The notes under the pieces: model-generated
Databases searched by the model: none
The model's input: only the letters and a program-made list of their open reading frames with translations
Told to the model about the DNA's origin: nothing
Shown here: positions 14,901-24,714 of the stretch, one piece after another
Layout: the number at the start of each line of letters is the position of its first letter
Numbering within the stretch: the stretch's first letter is position 1
Source: a virus
Direction: 5' to 3' (one strand)
Length of the DNA stretch: 25,911 bases
IMG/VR virus record: IMGVR_UViG_3300009508_001796
Location: 1-25,911 of that record
Made by a program: the position numbers and the translations under genes

Positions 14901-17900
14901 ATGCCTGTTTATATAAATGCCGCTGCTACGGGACTTAATCCTCATGTTGGATTTAGGGCTGTTACTGGACATGGTAATGTTACCCCTTATGAAAAAAACC
15001 TTTACGAGTCTACATCTTACTTCAAGGCTGTAGACCTTTTATCAGAAGGTCCCGTGGAGGGTTTTTGCGATGCGACAGGAAGGTTAGTTAGCGGTTCTGA
15101 TATTTTAAAAGGAGTATATTTAAATGATGTACCTGTAAAAATAACCACAGATTTGGCTAAGCCTGATTTGTATAATTTCAGGAGTATAAATACAGTTTTT
15201 AAGCACGGCGAAGAAAGTCAATCTGGGGTTTATACTGGTCAAGGTAATGCAGGTATTGTTGATGTTGATAACTTTTATTGGTTGGAAGATTTTTCGTATG
15301 CTTCTAAAACAATCACTAAAAACGTTAATTTGCCGAATTCAAAGATGTTGGCGGGTAATGAAACTTCTGTTTTCAGAACCTCTCATAGTGTGATTGATCA
15401 TGATGTAGATTGGATTGGAGTTACTTTAGAGCTGGGGCAATGCAGTTTTACTGAGAACGACGGTTGGTTGACGGGCAATCATGGAATGGTTCACATATGG
15501 GGAGACATTACGGGATACTATCATCGATCTACAAAAAAAATACTACCCATTCCCCCTGTATCTACAGAATACCATGCTTATGTTCATTTTACTGGAGTAT
15601 GCACATCTTCATATAAGGAAGATATTCTATTTAAATTAAGGGATCCTGAATTTGGAGCAGACTCCTCTAAAAGATCTAGACAAATATACATAAGGAATTT
15701 AACAGATGAACCTACTAATTTTAGATCTAAATTTTCCGCCAGACTTGCTACAGTAACAGAAATCACTAAATCTAATTTAAGTTATCCTAATTCCGCTTAT
15801 GTGGGAACCGTATTGAGCGCCGAAAGCTTTTCTCAAATACCCAGAAGAACTTTTGATTTAAAATTAAAAAAAGTAAAAGTACCTTCTAATTATGAGGATT
15901 CAGGGGATGGGCCAAACGGCCCAGTCGTGGAAGATAGGCATGTGGGGGTCTGGGATGGTAGATTTAAAGACGATTTAGAGTGGACAGATAATCCAGCATG
16001 GATATTATACGACTTAATTACAAACGATAGGTTTGGGCTTGGGGAATATATAACTGATTCCGACATAAATAAATTTGAGCTTTACAAGATAGCCAAATAT
16101 TGCGATCAGTTAGTTCCCACTTCAAAGTTAAAGAAATTCGCAACAAATACTGACCCTGATAGATTCAGGAAAGAGAGGAGATATTCTTGTAATGTTTTGA
16201 TACAGAATAGAATGGAGGCTTATAAAGCTATACAGGAAATAGCTTCGGTTTTCCAGGGAATGGTTTATTTTGATGCGAATAAAATTGTAATAACTCAAGA
16301 TAATATAACTGAGCCTTGTTTGAAATTTACAAATGCAAATGTAAAGCAGGGTGATTTTCAATATTCTGGAACATCTAAGCAGACAAGGTTTACAGCAATA
16401 AAGGTTGCTTATAAAGATAAAGAAGAAAATTATTTACCTAAATATGCATATGTAGAAGATGCAGAAGGAATAATAAGGCATGGAATTATAGAAAAAGAAT
16501 TAGCTGCCGTTGGTTGTACTTCAAAAGATCAAGCTTTAAGGTTGGGCAGATGGGTTTTATTAACATCAAATAAAGAAGAGGAAACGGTATCTTTCGTAAC
16601 TGATAAAATTGCGGAGCATTTAAGGCCAGGTTATGTTTTTGAGGTATCTGACTCTATAAGAAATGGCTACAAAGGAGGCGGAAGAGTTAAGAAGGTTGTT
16701 AATAATAAAAATGTTGCCAGCGATAATTATATTTTATTAGACGATACAGTAGATACAAATGATTATAATTTTCAATCGATAAGTTTTAATATACCTGGGG
16801 AAGACTTAGAAGAACAGTCTAAGCAATTTAAAACTTTTATACATAGAAATGGCCACTCAATAGGGTCAGCCGACAATAACTTAAGAAATTTTCCTTTTAC
16901 AAATTTAGATTCTAGTGCCTCTTTAAATCCTAGTTTAAATAATTACATAGAGAATACTCCTTCTGGAGCTAAGATATTAACACATGAAACTCAAGATTTA
17001 ATTCTATCAACGGGGATCACTGGAGATTATGTAAATAATAAACTAGGCTTAGGTTTAAAAACATTTAATGATTATTTACTAGACGACTCTGTTTTATCAA
17101 ACTTAAGAGATGGAGCTAATAGAATCACTAATACTCAAAAAATAAGAGAAGGGGATATATACATACTTGAAGGAACTGGGGATGCTGGTTATTTGTGCGG
17201 AGCAGGAGTAACGACAAAACAATTTAAAGTATTATCTGTATCATCTAATGAAGACGGAAGTTATGGAATTGTTGGGTTAGAGTATGATCAAGACAAGTTC
17301 AAGGATGTTGAAAAACTAAATACGATCTATAAAGAATCCGATTTTGAGCTGGAACCGACTGACCCACCTCCTGGCGATGGTGGTCCAGATCCAAATCCAG
17401 CAACTCCAGAAATCATTAAGCAGCCAGTAAGCTTTGGTTTTCCAGAAGAAAATACGGTGGATCTTGTGGTTAGAGCGACTGGTTTCGTTAATACAGAAGG
17501 AGTTAATAAATCCAAGGTAGAATTCTTTTTTCACAACACACAAGAGAATGGAAAATATTATAGCAAAGGACAGTCTAATTCAGCTGGATACAGAATTAGA
17601 GTTCAAGAGGTTACGGACACTTATTACGGAAATTTAGCCGCAACACCTGGCGTCTTGCAGGACGGAGAATATTGCATATCAGGAGTTCAAGATTGTGGAG
17701 AGTATGAAGTTTTATACGATGGGTCAGATAAAGCCGTGGTTGGCGGGCAGGCGAATAAAATGCTTTCGGTTCCAAATTATCTAGATGGAGATTTTAAACA
17801 AGATTATATCATAGAGAGACCTCGGGTAATGAATGAAACTGGAAAGGGTAATCTTTCTGGGTGTTCTGTATTTGGTACAAAATCTCAAGACGTGATAACT

Positions 17901-20900
17901 GGAAACATTCTTTCTGGAGAATTTGAGCTGGCGAATCCAGATAAATATTATGAATTAAGATGGTCTGAATATAATAGTTTCGGGCAAGGTCCTGAAAAAA
18001 TAATGTTCTTCAGGGCTGAAAGAGACAGAACTCCTCCTGGAGCCTGCTCTAATTTCCGAGCAAAAATTGTATTTGATAATATTCATTTTAACTGGGATAA
18101 TCCTAGTGATACAGATTTAAATCACGCAAGAATATATACGGGCAAACACGATATAGCTCCACTGTATACAAATGGAAAAGATGATTTCTTAATTAAATCA
18201 AGCTCTAATTTTGCGGTGTATCCTTTAGACCAGTTTAACAAAAATAGGGGTTTTGGCCCCGACTTGAATGGAAGTTTTCATATAAGAGCTTTAGATCATG
18301 CTGGAAATACTGGGGAAGCTGATAACAGTAATGATATATCTATAATGCAATTCGGCGGAGTGGATTTAATATTATCAGGTAGTGTTAGATTGGGTAATGA
18401 TGGAACGCAAAATTCATATATAACAGCTTTTTATTCTGGAGATTTTAACGATCATTCAGATTTTAAAGAGTACAATTTAAAAATACAAAATAACACAAAT
18501 AACGAAATATATAGTAGGTCTTTACCTAGAGTTGATGACGGAGGATGTGTAACTTGTTCTGGTCAGTATGATTATTTAGCTGTTGGAGGAAGGACATATA
18601 CCTTTAGGTTGACTTCTCATGATATTCAGGGAAACAAGAGTGCAGAAGTTAGTAAAGATTTAAGAGCACTAAATGATGAATCTCCTCCTGGCCAGCATCT
18701 CTGGAAAGAAACTAATAAAAGTTCAAATAATATATTTTTATCATGGGCTAATCCTCCTGATAACGATTTAGATTTAACTATATTATATACAGGGGTTGCT
18801 AATGATACGGGTGTTGCTGCGGGAACTAATATACATCAAATATCTAAATTTCAATCAGAGGTTATACCATTAAGAGATTTCGGAGGAGATCAAAATAAAG
18901 ATTTATATTTTTGGTTAAGAGGGGTGGATTCATCTAATAACACTGGCTTATTTAGTGTTGGTAATACAGATCCAGTAACATTTCCTGGAGGATTATTAAA
19001 TGAAGTTCTTCCTCATCATAGTGGACAAAAATTAAAAATACAAAAAACTACTCCATTAAGACCTGAACATATACAATTAATAACTGGAATAGAAAATGAT
19101 ACAAAGGGCGACGGTTCTTCATTTGCTTATGTAGAGTATGTAATTACTGGAAAATTAAACTATGATCATTCTCATTACAAAGTAGATCTAGCAAAAAATT
19201 TAGGATTCAGCCCTTTGGTTGGTTCTCAGTTAGCAGATATAGAGTACGGAATTAATCCACCAACAATGACTGGCAGCGGGGTGTTTTCAAACCTTCTTGC
19301 TAATGAAGATTATTTTTTCCGTGCAAGAATAAAAGAGAATGACGGACGATATAGTGCTTATACAGTAGCTAAACCTAGGCCCTTTACAACGCCAAAAGAT
19401 AACACCAACCCTAGTAATCCCGAAAATTTTTATATAACATCTGGGCCTAAACAAATTTTTCTAGAATGGGATTGGCCCAATGGAGCTGATTCTGATTTAG
19501 CAAGTGTGGTTGTTTATAAAACAGGTATTCCAACAGGAAGGCTGAACGAAAACTCAACACAGGGGAAATATTGCTGGAAGACTCAAGATATTAGTGGGTA
19601 TTTCGATAATAACAAAGATGAGTATTCGTATATATTAAATCCAGGAACCGCATTTATAGATAGCGATGTAGAGACTGGGATCTTTAGTGGTTATGGAGTA
19701 GGAGCGGGCGATATACACGATCAACCTAGACAAGAAGTTCTGTACCATTACTTCCTTAGGACTGTAGATAGATCTAATAATACAGGTATAGGTTTTGTTT
19801 CGGGAATAGCTAGCAACACTCATAATTCTTATTTTTCAGATCCCGCAAAACAAAAAACATCTTCTTTCGTTAATCAAAAATACGGAGTAGTTCCTCATAA
19901 TTTAGGTTATGTAACTGGGGGGGCTATTGACGATTCTTATCTTGGAAATATAAGAGCTAGTAAAATATTAACAGATTCAATAACTTCAAATACGATAATT
20001 CTAGCTAACCCTAGTGGAAGAATGGTTAGCGATAATGTTTATGCAAAAGGCTTGGCAGATCCTAAATATATGTATGGCATCGGTGAGGGGCTGTATTTGG
20101 ACCATAGAATGCTAAGAATAGGGAACCCTTCCTTGGGTGAGCAGGGACTGTTCTGGACAGGTGAGAAGCTGGGCAATGGGGATTTCAAGCAACCCACATG
20201 GACAGATATAGGAAATGGGCTTTTAGGTCATGATATAGAACCTAATACTCTTGAAATTAGAGGAGATATGACAGCTGGAAGCATCTCTATAGGTAGCGAT
20301 CCATCTACTCAGCTAAGAATTAAAGAAGATGGTGAACTTAGCATAGGAAATCAGGCTCTTAGGATATCTGGATATTTTACTGGAGGAGCTGGAGCTATCA
20401 ACCAACCGCACATAAGAGGTAATGCTAAGCCAGTTAATGTACAGTTGAATTTAGATGATTATTTACCTTTAGGGAAAAATCAATTCAGGGACAAAATTGA
20501 TGCAGTAAAAGCCGCTATAAACAGGGGGGCATTTTTAGAAATTAATTATGGAAATGGAGGGCAAGATATAAGAGGTATAACTACCTCCTCTACTTATTTC
20601 ACTTACAATGATATGGGAACCTCTCCAGTTCTGGACTACACTGAGGGAGGTGGTCAGCATGAAAAATTTGGATATGTTCAATTAACATCGCCAATATTAG
20701 ATTATCAGGTTGATACGGGCTGGTCTCATGTTGCAGCTGGAGAAGATAGAGATTGGTGGAGAATAGTAGATGTTAGATTTTTAGTCACAAATGAGGGAAC
20801 CTTATATGCACAAAATGCCAACATAGCAGGAACTGTAACAGCTAATCATTTTGAACCTAGACAAACTATAATTTTAGGAGACGAAGTTAATCCCGAACTA

Positions 20901-21812
20901 AGTGTTATAGAAAGCTTTGGGTTCAGGAGTAATGAAAATTGCGATGTTATACCATCTGGGTTTCAACTAAGAGGAGATGGAACCGCAACATTTTGGGACT
21001 TGAAAGTTCTGTCTGGAATGATAAGTGGTTCTAGTATTAATGTCGGCAAGTGCGATCAGAGCAATTTTTTTAGAGCTGATAATGAGGGAAATATAAGTAT
21101 AGGACCTGGAACTGTATATGATGATGTTAGAAACAAGTTTCACGTAAATAATGATGGCGATTTGTATGCAGTAAATGCAGTTGTTAGTGGTACTATAAGT
21201 GGAAGTGCAGGACGAATTGGCGGATTAGAATTAACAGAGAATTACATTTCTACTTTTGATGTCTCAACCTCAACGGCTAGAAATCATTATACAGATACAG
21301 ATAATACAGGTATATATATTGGAAAAGATGGTACATTTTCATTGGCAAATGGAAAAGGAAATATAATTGAATATGCTGGGAATAATGATTTCGTAAGTAT
21401 AACAGGAATACAAAGTAATGATTTCAGCACAGCTCTTGTTGGGGGAAAGGCTAGAGGTTTTTATTTAAGAGGTTCCAATGCGGGCTCTTTTGTGTCTAAT
21501 TTTAAGACGGACCCTGCGAGTGCTTCTGGAATTGCAAGCTTAATAGATACTCAATTATGTGGAGAAATTCCATTTCCTTTAGCGAATAGAACATATCATA
21601 TAATTAGCGGAAGTAAAGTTAATTATAATATATTGTCAATAGATCAAAGTGCTGGAATAGGAACAACTGCATTTGCAGCCTGTGTAGGGGGTTTTAATCC
21701 ATCCGCTGGTAATATAAATATTGGCGATGACCTTACTGTCACAATGCCTAATAGTACAAATGGGGCTACAAAATTCTGTTTTAATATCGGACTGAGCAGA
21801 CCTGATGTTTAA
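14901..21812 (+). CDS. gpJ-like tail tip/host-specificity protein with long fibre-like C-terminal extension
   Basis: 2,303 residues, about twice lambda gpJ (1,132). The hub core has family landmarks: A-V-D-L-L-S-E-G-P-V-E-G (43-54), N-P-A-W-I-L-Y-D-L-I-T-N-D-R-F-G-L-G (364-381) and R-M-E-A-Y-K-A-I-Q-E-I-A-S-V-F-Q-G (about 437-453). A Pro/Gly/Asp linker (~818-838) ends the core. Residues 1042 to ~1630 hold alternating fibronectin-III-like modules. From ~1680 to the end come short beta repeats (E-I-R-G-D-M-T-A-G-S, G-D-L-Y-A-x-N-A-x-V-S-G-T-I-S-G) as in gpJ C-termini, with a less repetitive block at ~1850-1960. The extreme C-terminus should carry the receptor-binding part (family knowledge). 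It starts two bases after the gpI-like stop with no clear ribosome site, so coupling is likely. No membrane or signal segment. Confidence 0.92.
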   Translation: MPVYINAAATGLNPHVGFRAVTGHGNVTPYEKNLYESTSYFKAVDLLSEGPVEGFCDATGRLVSGSDILKGVYLNDVPVKITTDLAKPDLYNFRSINTVFKHGEESQSGVYTGQGNAGIVDVDNFYWLEDFSYASKTITKNVNLPNSKMLAGNETSVFRTSHSVIDHDVDWIGVTLELGQCSFTENDGWLTGNHGMVHIWGDITGYYHRSTKKILPIPPVSTEYHAYVHFTGVCTSSYKEDILFKLRDPEFGADSSKRSRQIYIRNLTDEPTNFRSKFSARLATVTEITKSNLSYPNSAYVGTVLSAESFSQIPRRTFDLKLKKVKVPSNYEDSGDGPNGPVVEDRHVGVWDGRFKDDLEWTDNPAWILYDLITNDRFGLGEYITDSDINKFELYKIAKYCDQLVPTSKLKKFATNTDPDRFRKERRYSCNVLIQNRMEAYKAIQEIASVFQGMVYFDANKIVITQDNITEPCLKFTNANVKQGDFQYSGTSKQTRFTAIKVAYKDKEENYLPKYAYVEDAEGIIRHGIIEKELAAVGCTSKDQALRLGRWVLLTSNKEEETVSFVTDKIAEHLRPGYVFEVSDSIRNGYKGGGRVKKVVNNKNVASDNYILLDDTVDTNDYNFQSISFNIPGEDLEEQSKQFKTFIHRNGHSIGSADNNLRNFPFTNLDSSASLNPSLNNYIENTPSGAKILTHETQDLILSTGITGDYVNNKLGLGLKTFNDYLLDDSVLSNLRDGANRITNTQKIREGDIYILEGTGDAGYLCGAGVTTKQFKVLSVSSNEDGSYGIVGLEYDQDKFKDVEKLNTIYKESDFELEPTDPPPGDGGPDPNPATPEIIKQPVSFGFPEENTVDLVVRATGFVNTEGVNKSKVEFFFHNTQENGKYYSKGQSNSAGYRIRVQEVTDTYYGNLAATPGVLQDGEYCISGVQDCGEYEVLYDGSDKAVVGGQANKMLSVPNYLDGDFKQDYIIERPRVMNETGKGNLSGCSVFGTKSQDVITGNILSGEFELANPDKYYELRWSEYNSFGQGPEKIMFFRAERDRTPPGACSNFRAKIVFDNIHFNWDNPSDTDLNHARIYTGKHDIAPLYTNGKDDFLIKSSSNFAVYPLDQFNKNRGFGPDLNGSFHIRALDHAGNTGEADNSNDISIMQFGGVDLILSGSVRLGNDGTQNSYITAFYSGDFNDHSDFKEYNLKIQNNTNNEIYSRSLPRVDDGGCVTCSGQYDYLAVGGRTYTFRLTSHDIQGNKSAEVSKDLRALNDESPPGQHLWKETNKSSNNIFLSWANPPDNDLDLTILYTGVANDTGVAAGTNIHQISKFQSEVIPLRDFGGDQNKDLYFWLRGVDSSNNTGLFSVGNTDPVTFPGGLLNEVLPHHSGQKLKIQKTTPLRPEHIQLITGIENDTKGDGSSFAYVEYVITGKLNYDHSHYKVDLAKNLGFSPLVGSQLADIEYGINPPTMTGSGVFSNLLANEDYFFRARIKENDGRYSAYTVAKPRPFTTPKDNTNPSNPENFYITSGPKQIFLEWDWPNGADSDLASVVVYKTGIPTGRLNENSTQGKYCWKTQDISGYFDNNKDEYSYILNPGTAFIDSDVETGIFSGYGVGAGDIHDQPRQEVLYHYFLRTVDRSNNTGIGFVSGIASNTHNSYFSDPAKQKTSSFVNQKYGVVPHNLGYVTGGAIDDSYLGNIRASKILTDSITSNTIILANPSGRMVSDNVYAKGLADPKYMYGIGEGLYLDHRMLRIGNPSLGEQGLFWTGEKLGNGDFKQPTWTDIGNGLLGHDIEPNTLEIRGDMTAGSISIGSDPSTQLRIKEDGELSIGNQALRISGYFTGGAGAINQPHIRGNAKPVNVQLNLDDYLPLGKNQFRDKIDAVKAAINRGAFLEINYGNGGQDIRGITTSSTYFTYNDMGTSPVLDYTEGGGQHEKFGYVQLTSPILDYQVDTGWSHVAAGEDRDWWRIVDVRFLVTNEGTLYAQNANIAGTVTANHFEPRQTIILGDEVNPELSVIESFGFRSNENCDVIPSGFQLRGDGTATFWDLKVLSGMISGSSINVGKCDQSNFFRADNEGNISIGPGTVYDDVRNKFHVNNDGDLYAVNAVVSGTISGSAGRIGGLELTENYISTFDVSTSTARNHYTDTDNTGIYIGKDGTFSLANGKGNIIEYAGNNDFVSITGIQSNDFSTALVGGKARGFYLRGSNAGSFVSNFKTDPASASGIASLIDTQLCGEIPFPLANRTYHIISGSKVNYNILSIDQSAGIGTTAFAACVGGFNPSAGNINIGDDLTVTMPNSTNGATKFCFNIGLSRPDV
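18024..19788 (+). repeat. Alternating A-B-A-B-A fibronectin-III-like modules in the gpJ-like protein
   Basis: Three A modules begin at bases 18024, 18675 and 19398 with D-[RNE]-[TS]-[PN]-P-[GS]. Each continues through a W-[DA]-[NW]-P strand, a D-[LT]-[DN]-L-like turn and Y-[TK]-T-G or Y-T-G, and ends R-[ATG]-[LV]-D-x-[AS]-[GN]-N-T-G. Two B modules of ~110-140 residues (about 18355-18674 and 18990-19397) fill the gaps and lack the PPG start. The composition and W/Y positions suggest fibronectin type III folds; fold is inferred. Confidence 0.65.
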
Positions 21813-21840
21813 TTTTTAAAAAAATTTTTTATAATTTATT
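21813..21840 (+). promoter_or_regulatory. A/T-only spacer with TATAAT placed for a leaderless start
   Basis: The 28-base gap between the gpJ-like gene and the 47-codon gene consists only of A and T. TATAAT at 21830-21835 ends five bases before the ATG at 21841, so a transcript from it would start at or very near the start codon. There is no ribosome site and no -35 hexamer. It may be a weak promoter, but chance is a serious alternative in this composition. Confidence 0.22.
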
Positions 21841-21984
21841 ATGAATGTAAAAGAATTATCAGGAATAGAGATTAAAGCTTTGTTATATGATTTGTTTATT
21901 GAGAAACAAAAAATTGATAATAGTATAAGAATATTTCAAGAAGAATTAAAAAAGAGGAACGAGGTTAAAGAAGAAAGTAAATAA
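21841..21984 (+). CDS. Small helical hypothetical protein (47 residues)
   Basis: A short open frame of 47 codons fills the space between two larger genes and ends two bases before the next ATG (TAA-TA-ATG). The product (M-N-V-K-E-L-S-G-I-E-I-K-A-L start) is charged and predicted to be one or two helices with a coiled-coil character: hydrophobic residues at I/L/F spacing, ending in a Lys/Glu-rich tail. It has no Shine-Dalgarno site. I do not know its function. Tight packing between genes and sensible composition support it as real; small helical genes near tail modules are common in phages. Confidence 0.65.
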   Translation: MNVKELSGIEIKALLYDLFIEKQKIDNSIRIFQEELKKRNEVKEESK

Positions 21985-21986
21985 TA

Positions 21987-23591
21987 ATGCCTTACGACCA
22001 AATATATTGGAACGGAGGAGGAGGCTTTGAAGATCCAGGGGAATATATAACATCAGCTCAACAACGAATGGTTGTAGGTAAAACTGCAAACAGTCATCCA
22101 GATAGCTTATTTACCCCCCACCCTGCCGTTGAAGATCTAAACAACTTACAGACAGAGCCCACTGCGCAAGATCCGAATCAGGCATCAATTTCTGATTATT
22201 TAGCTGTTACAGGTAGTAGGCAGGGATACTCCAATACCCCTGCATACGCAGATTTTATAGCAAATAATTCTAATGATACATTTTTCATGGGAGTTCATGA
22301 CAGTAATAGAATTAGTGTTACTCATGCTGGAATTCCTTATAATGGATGTCGATTAATTTTGAGAACTGAATTTGGTTATGCAGCAGGAAGGCCTACTTTT
22401 ACTACTAATTTAGTGGGAGGCGGTACTGCGGAAGATAATCTAGTTGAATCATTTGATTTTAAAAGTTTTTCGGTTTATAAAAATAATGTATTACAAAGAC
22501 CGAGGGAATCAAATCATGCGGGCAGGAGATTTGTTAATATAACTAGTGCAAATAGCACTTTACCCGCTACTGCAACGGTAGCTAAAGCGGGAACTACTTT
22601 AACCTTTGCAAATGTAGATATAAGAACTTACTTGTTACCTAATTTTGTTGTAGTTCAAGGTGCAAATAGATTAAATATAACTAGTATAGATAGCATCACC
22701 ACGGCAACGACGGATAGTACTGTAGCTAATTTTACGGCAGCCACCTTTTCTATAGACATAGCGTGTGGATCTCCAGATGTTGATGACTGTGCTGTTTCTA
22801 CAAGTAATCAATTAGCTATACGAGGTAGAGATTACAGAGCTGCTGGAGTGCAGGGCCAAGGCAACAATGCAACTTGGGGATTATTTTGTGTAAAAGATGC
22901 TCTGGTTAATGGAAATGTTGTAAATAATGTTTTTAGAGATACCACTAAAAACGGTGTATCTGAAGGTAATTATTGGCCATTAGAACATCCTTTATTTAGT
23001 CGATTCCTAGACGTTTTTCCAGGATCACAGGATACTACGTTCAATGGATGGTGGGATTTTGATGGAGACTCAGTCCATGATACGCCAGGGCGACTTGATC
23101 AATATAGTATGTTTTCAAGTGAATATCAGCAACAAGGAACAACGCAGGTGTTTCTTTACGATGTCAGAGGGTTTGGAGCAAATCTTAGAAAAAGCTCTGC
23201 CGCTTGGCCTTGTTACGGAAATGATATTGGAGCGTTAAGTGCGAGAGCAAATGCAGGACGACTTCCTGTACCTGTATTAAATAGAGACAGCCCAAAATTG
23301 ACAAGATGTTCTGTTGGACTAAAAGAGGATACTGGAGCGGGTTTTCAGGAGGATAATGATGAAATTTTAGCTAGAAATGCTTACCCCTTTTGTTTAGCAC
23401 AATATGGATTTGACGATCCTTTTCCACGACCAAATACAGCAGATCATTATTTAACTTTATGGGAAACAGACGAGGTTATTGCGCCTGGAGATGTATTTAG
23501 CGTGGCCTTATCAACTTTGTCTTACGAGAAAAGCCCTAATTTTAAATTTGCAGATATGAGATATCAGTTAATTTTAATGGCTAAGAATTAA
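21987..23591 (+). CDS. Putative tail tip/fibre structural protein of unknown family
   Basis: 534 residues with no signal peptide or membrane segment and no domain I recognise. The start M-P-Y-D-Q-I-Y-W-N-G-G-G-G is followed by an extended N-terminal part, a beta-rich core and a Ser/Thr/Ala-rich beta region at about 185-260. Trp, Tyr and Cys are frequent in the second half. The C-terminal strand set (A-P-G-D-V-F-S-V-A-L and M-R-Y-Q-L-I-L-M) looks like the closing strands of a beta sandwich. It is the last gene of the plus-strand unit, and its stop shares TTAA with the opposing gene. A virion surface or receptor-contact role is inferred from its place between the gpJ-like gene and fibre genes. 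Confidence 0.75.
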   Translation: MPYDQIYWNGGGGFEDPGEYITSAQQRMVVGKTANSHPDSLFTPHPAVEDLNNLQTEPTAQDPNQASISDYLAVTGSRQGYSNTPAYADFIANNSNDTFFMGVHDSNRISVTHAGIPYNGCRLILRTEFGYAAGRPTFTTNLVGGGTAEDNLVESFDFKSFSVYKNNVLQRPRESNHAGRRFVNITSANSTLPATATVAKAGTTLTFANVDIRTYLLPNFVVVQGANRLNITSIDSITTATTDSTVANFTAATFSIDIACGSPDVDDCAVSTSNQLAIRGRDYRAAGVQGQGNNATWGLFCVKDALVNGNVVNNVFRDTTKNGVSEGNYWPLEHPLFSRFLDVFPGSQDTTFNGWWDFDGDSVHDTPGRLDQYSMFSSEYQQQGTTQVFLYDVRGFGANLRKSSAAWPCYGNDIGALSARANAGRLPVPVLNRDSPKLTRCSVGLKEDTGAGFQEDNDEILARNAYPFCLAQYGFDDPFPRPNTADHYLTLWETDEVIAPGDVFSVALSTLSYEKSPNFKFADMRYQLILMAKN

Positions 23592-24709
23592 AACGTCCAA
23601 AGCAGATTAGCGCGGTATTCTTCGCTGCTATCTCTAAGTTGGTCTGCGAAGTTGAACTGCGTTTCCACTCCAAAGGATAAAGACTTGGTGAAGTTATGAA
23701 GGTTCATTGCAAGTTTTGCACTTGTACCCATGAAAGAATCTTCTTTGATAAAAGAATCGCTAGAATCTAAAATATATTTAGAAGTAATTGAAGCTTCAAT
23801 CGAAAAGTTATCAGTAACATCAACTTTGTAGGCAAGCCCTAGATCTAGAGCTTTTCCGCTTAAACCTCGAGTGCTCTGATTTACTACCTGAGTCTGCCTA
23901 GCTTTATCGACAATAAGATCTTCAGTCACCACACTTCTCGGGCCTGTGGTTTGGCTCTGTAAGAAGTGGGCGTTACCAAGGGAAATTCCACTAGTCCTAT
24001 TGTATTCCTTAACAGTTCCTGACATTACACTGTATCCACCTAGAATAGAAACATCTCCGTAGTCGCCCGTGAATCTTTTTGTGTAATGTACGGGGATCCT
24101 TGCGAAGTTTACTTCAGCCGCCTCTATCGCCTCGGTTTTGTTTTGAATAAACGATGATGGGTTTGCATTAAACTGCTGGAGTACTTTTTGCTTTGCATCT
24201 CCAGTTAAAATATCTCCTTTGCTATTTCGTATAGTAGTGAATTGCCCCCCTTTGACTTCGAAACATTTTTCTTTTTTTGATAAAGTCACTGTTTCTCGAA
24301 TCTGTGTGACCCGCTTTATTTGTTTTACTAAACCAGTTACTTTTACCGCACCGTAAACTTTATCAGCGTTTCCTATCTGATTAAAATTTGAGTCAAGTTT
24401 TTTCCTTGTGATTATCTCTTGATGAGCTGTAAAGTCTACTTGTTGTTGCTTGAGCTCATCAACCTTGTATTTATATCTCAGGTCAGGAGTTCTTGGAGCT
24501 ACGACTGAAGTTCCTTGTAATTCTCCATACAGCTTTTTTTTGCAAACTTGAGCTTTACTATCGTAACTACTGATGTTTCTGTCGTTTAAGGCTTTCGCTC
24601 TGTCTTCTGCAGCTTGTATCTTTCCACTAAGACGGTTGAACCGACGTTCAAGAGCATCAAAATCACTAATAAATGAAGAGGTTTTTTTTACTGTTACATT
24701 ATTTGACAT
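23588..24709 (-). CDS. Putative structural protein: N-terminal coiled coil, C-terminal beta strands
   Basis: 373 residues on the opposite strand. Residues ~10-45 (F-D-A-L-E-R-R-F-N-R-L-S-G-K-I and on) are a coiled-coil-like helix, suggesting a trimerising or anchoring stem. The middle is polar and Lys-rich. The last ~90 residues are amphipathic beta strands ending L-L-W-T-F, reminiscent of outer-membrane barrel C-termini, but there is no signal peptide, so a virion protein is likelier. ATG has a good AGGAAA site (24715-24720) seven bases ahead and lies 15 bases after the fibre gene, so the two are probably co-transcribed. Family not recognised; fibre accessory, fibre stem or adhesin-like protein are options. 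Confidence 0.75.
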   Translation of the reverse strand: MSNNVTVKKTSSFISDFDALERRFNRLSGKIQAAEDRAKALNDRNISSYDSKAQVCKKKLYGELQGTSVVAPRTPDLRYKYKVDELKQQQVDFTAHQEIITRKKLDSNFNQIGNADKVYGAVKVTGLVKQIKRVTQIRETVTLSKKEKCFEVKGGQFTTIRNSKGDILTGDAKQKVLQQFNANPSSFIQNKTEAIEAAEVNFARIPVHYTKRFTGDYGDVSILGGYSVMSGTVKEYNRTSGISLGNAHFLQSQTTGPRSVVTEDLIVDKARQTQVVNQSTRGLSGKALDLGLAYKVDVTDNFSIEASITSKYILDSSDSFIKEDSFMGTSAKLAMNLHNFTKSLSFGVETQFNFADQLRDSSEEYRANLLWTF

Positions 24710-24714
24710 TATTA

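Noticed and set aside
23044-23238. 64-codon plus-strand frame inside the 534-residue gene
   Set aside because: It overlaps the real gene in another frame, and no ribosome site or family pattern supports it.
23600-23630. Possible hairpin terminator at the convergent junction (AGCG ... CGCT)
   Set aside because: The stem is only four bases, does not extend, has no T-run, and lies in coding sequence.
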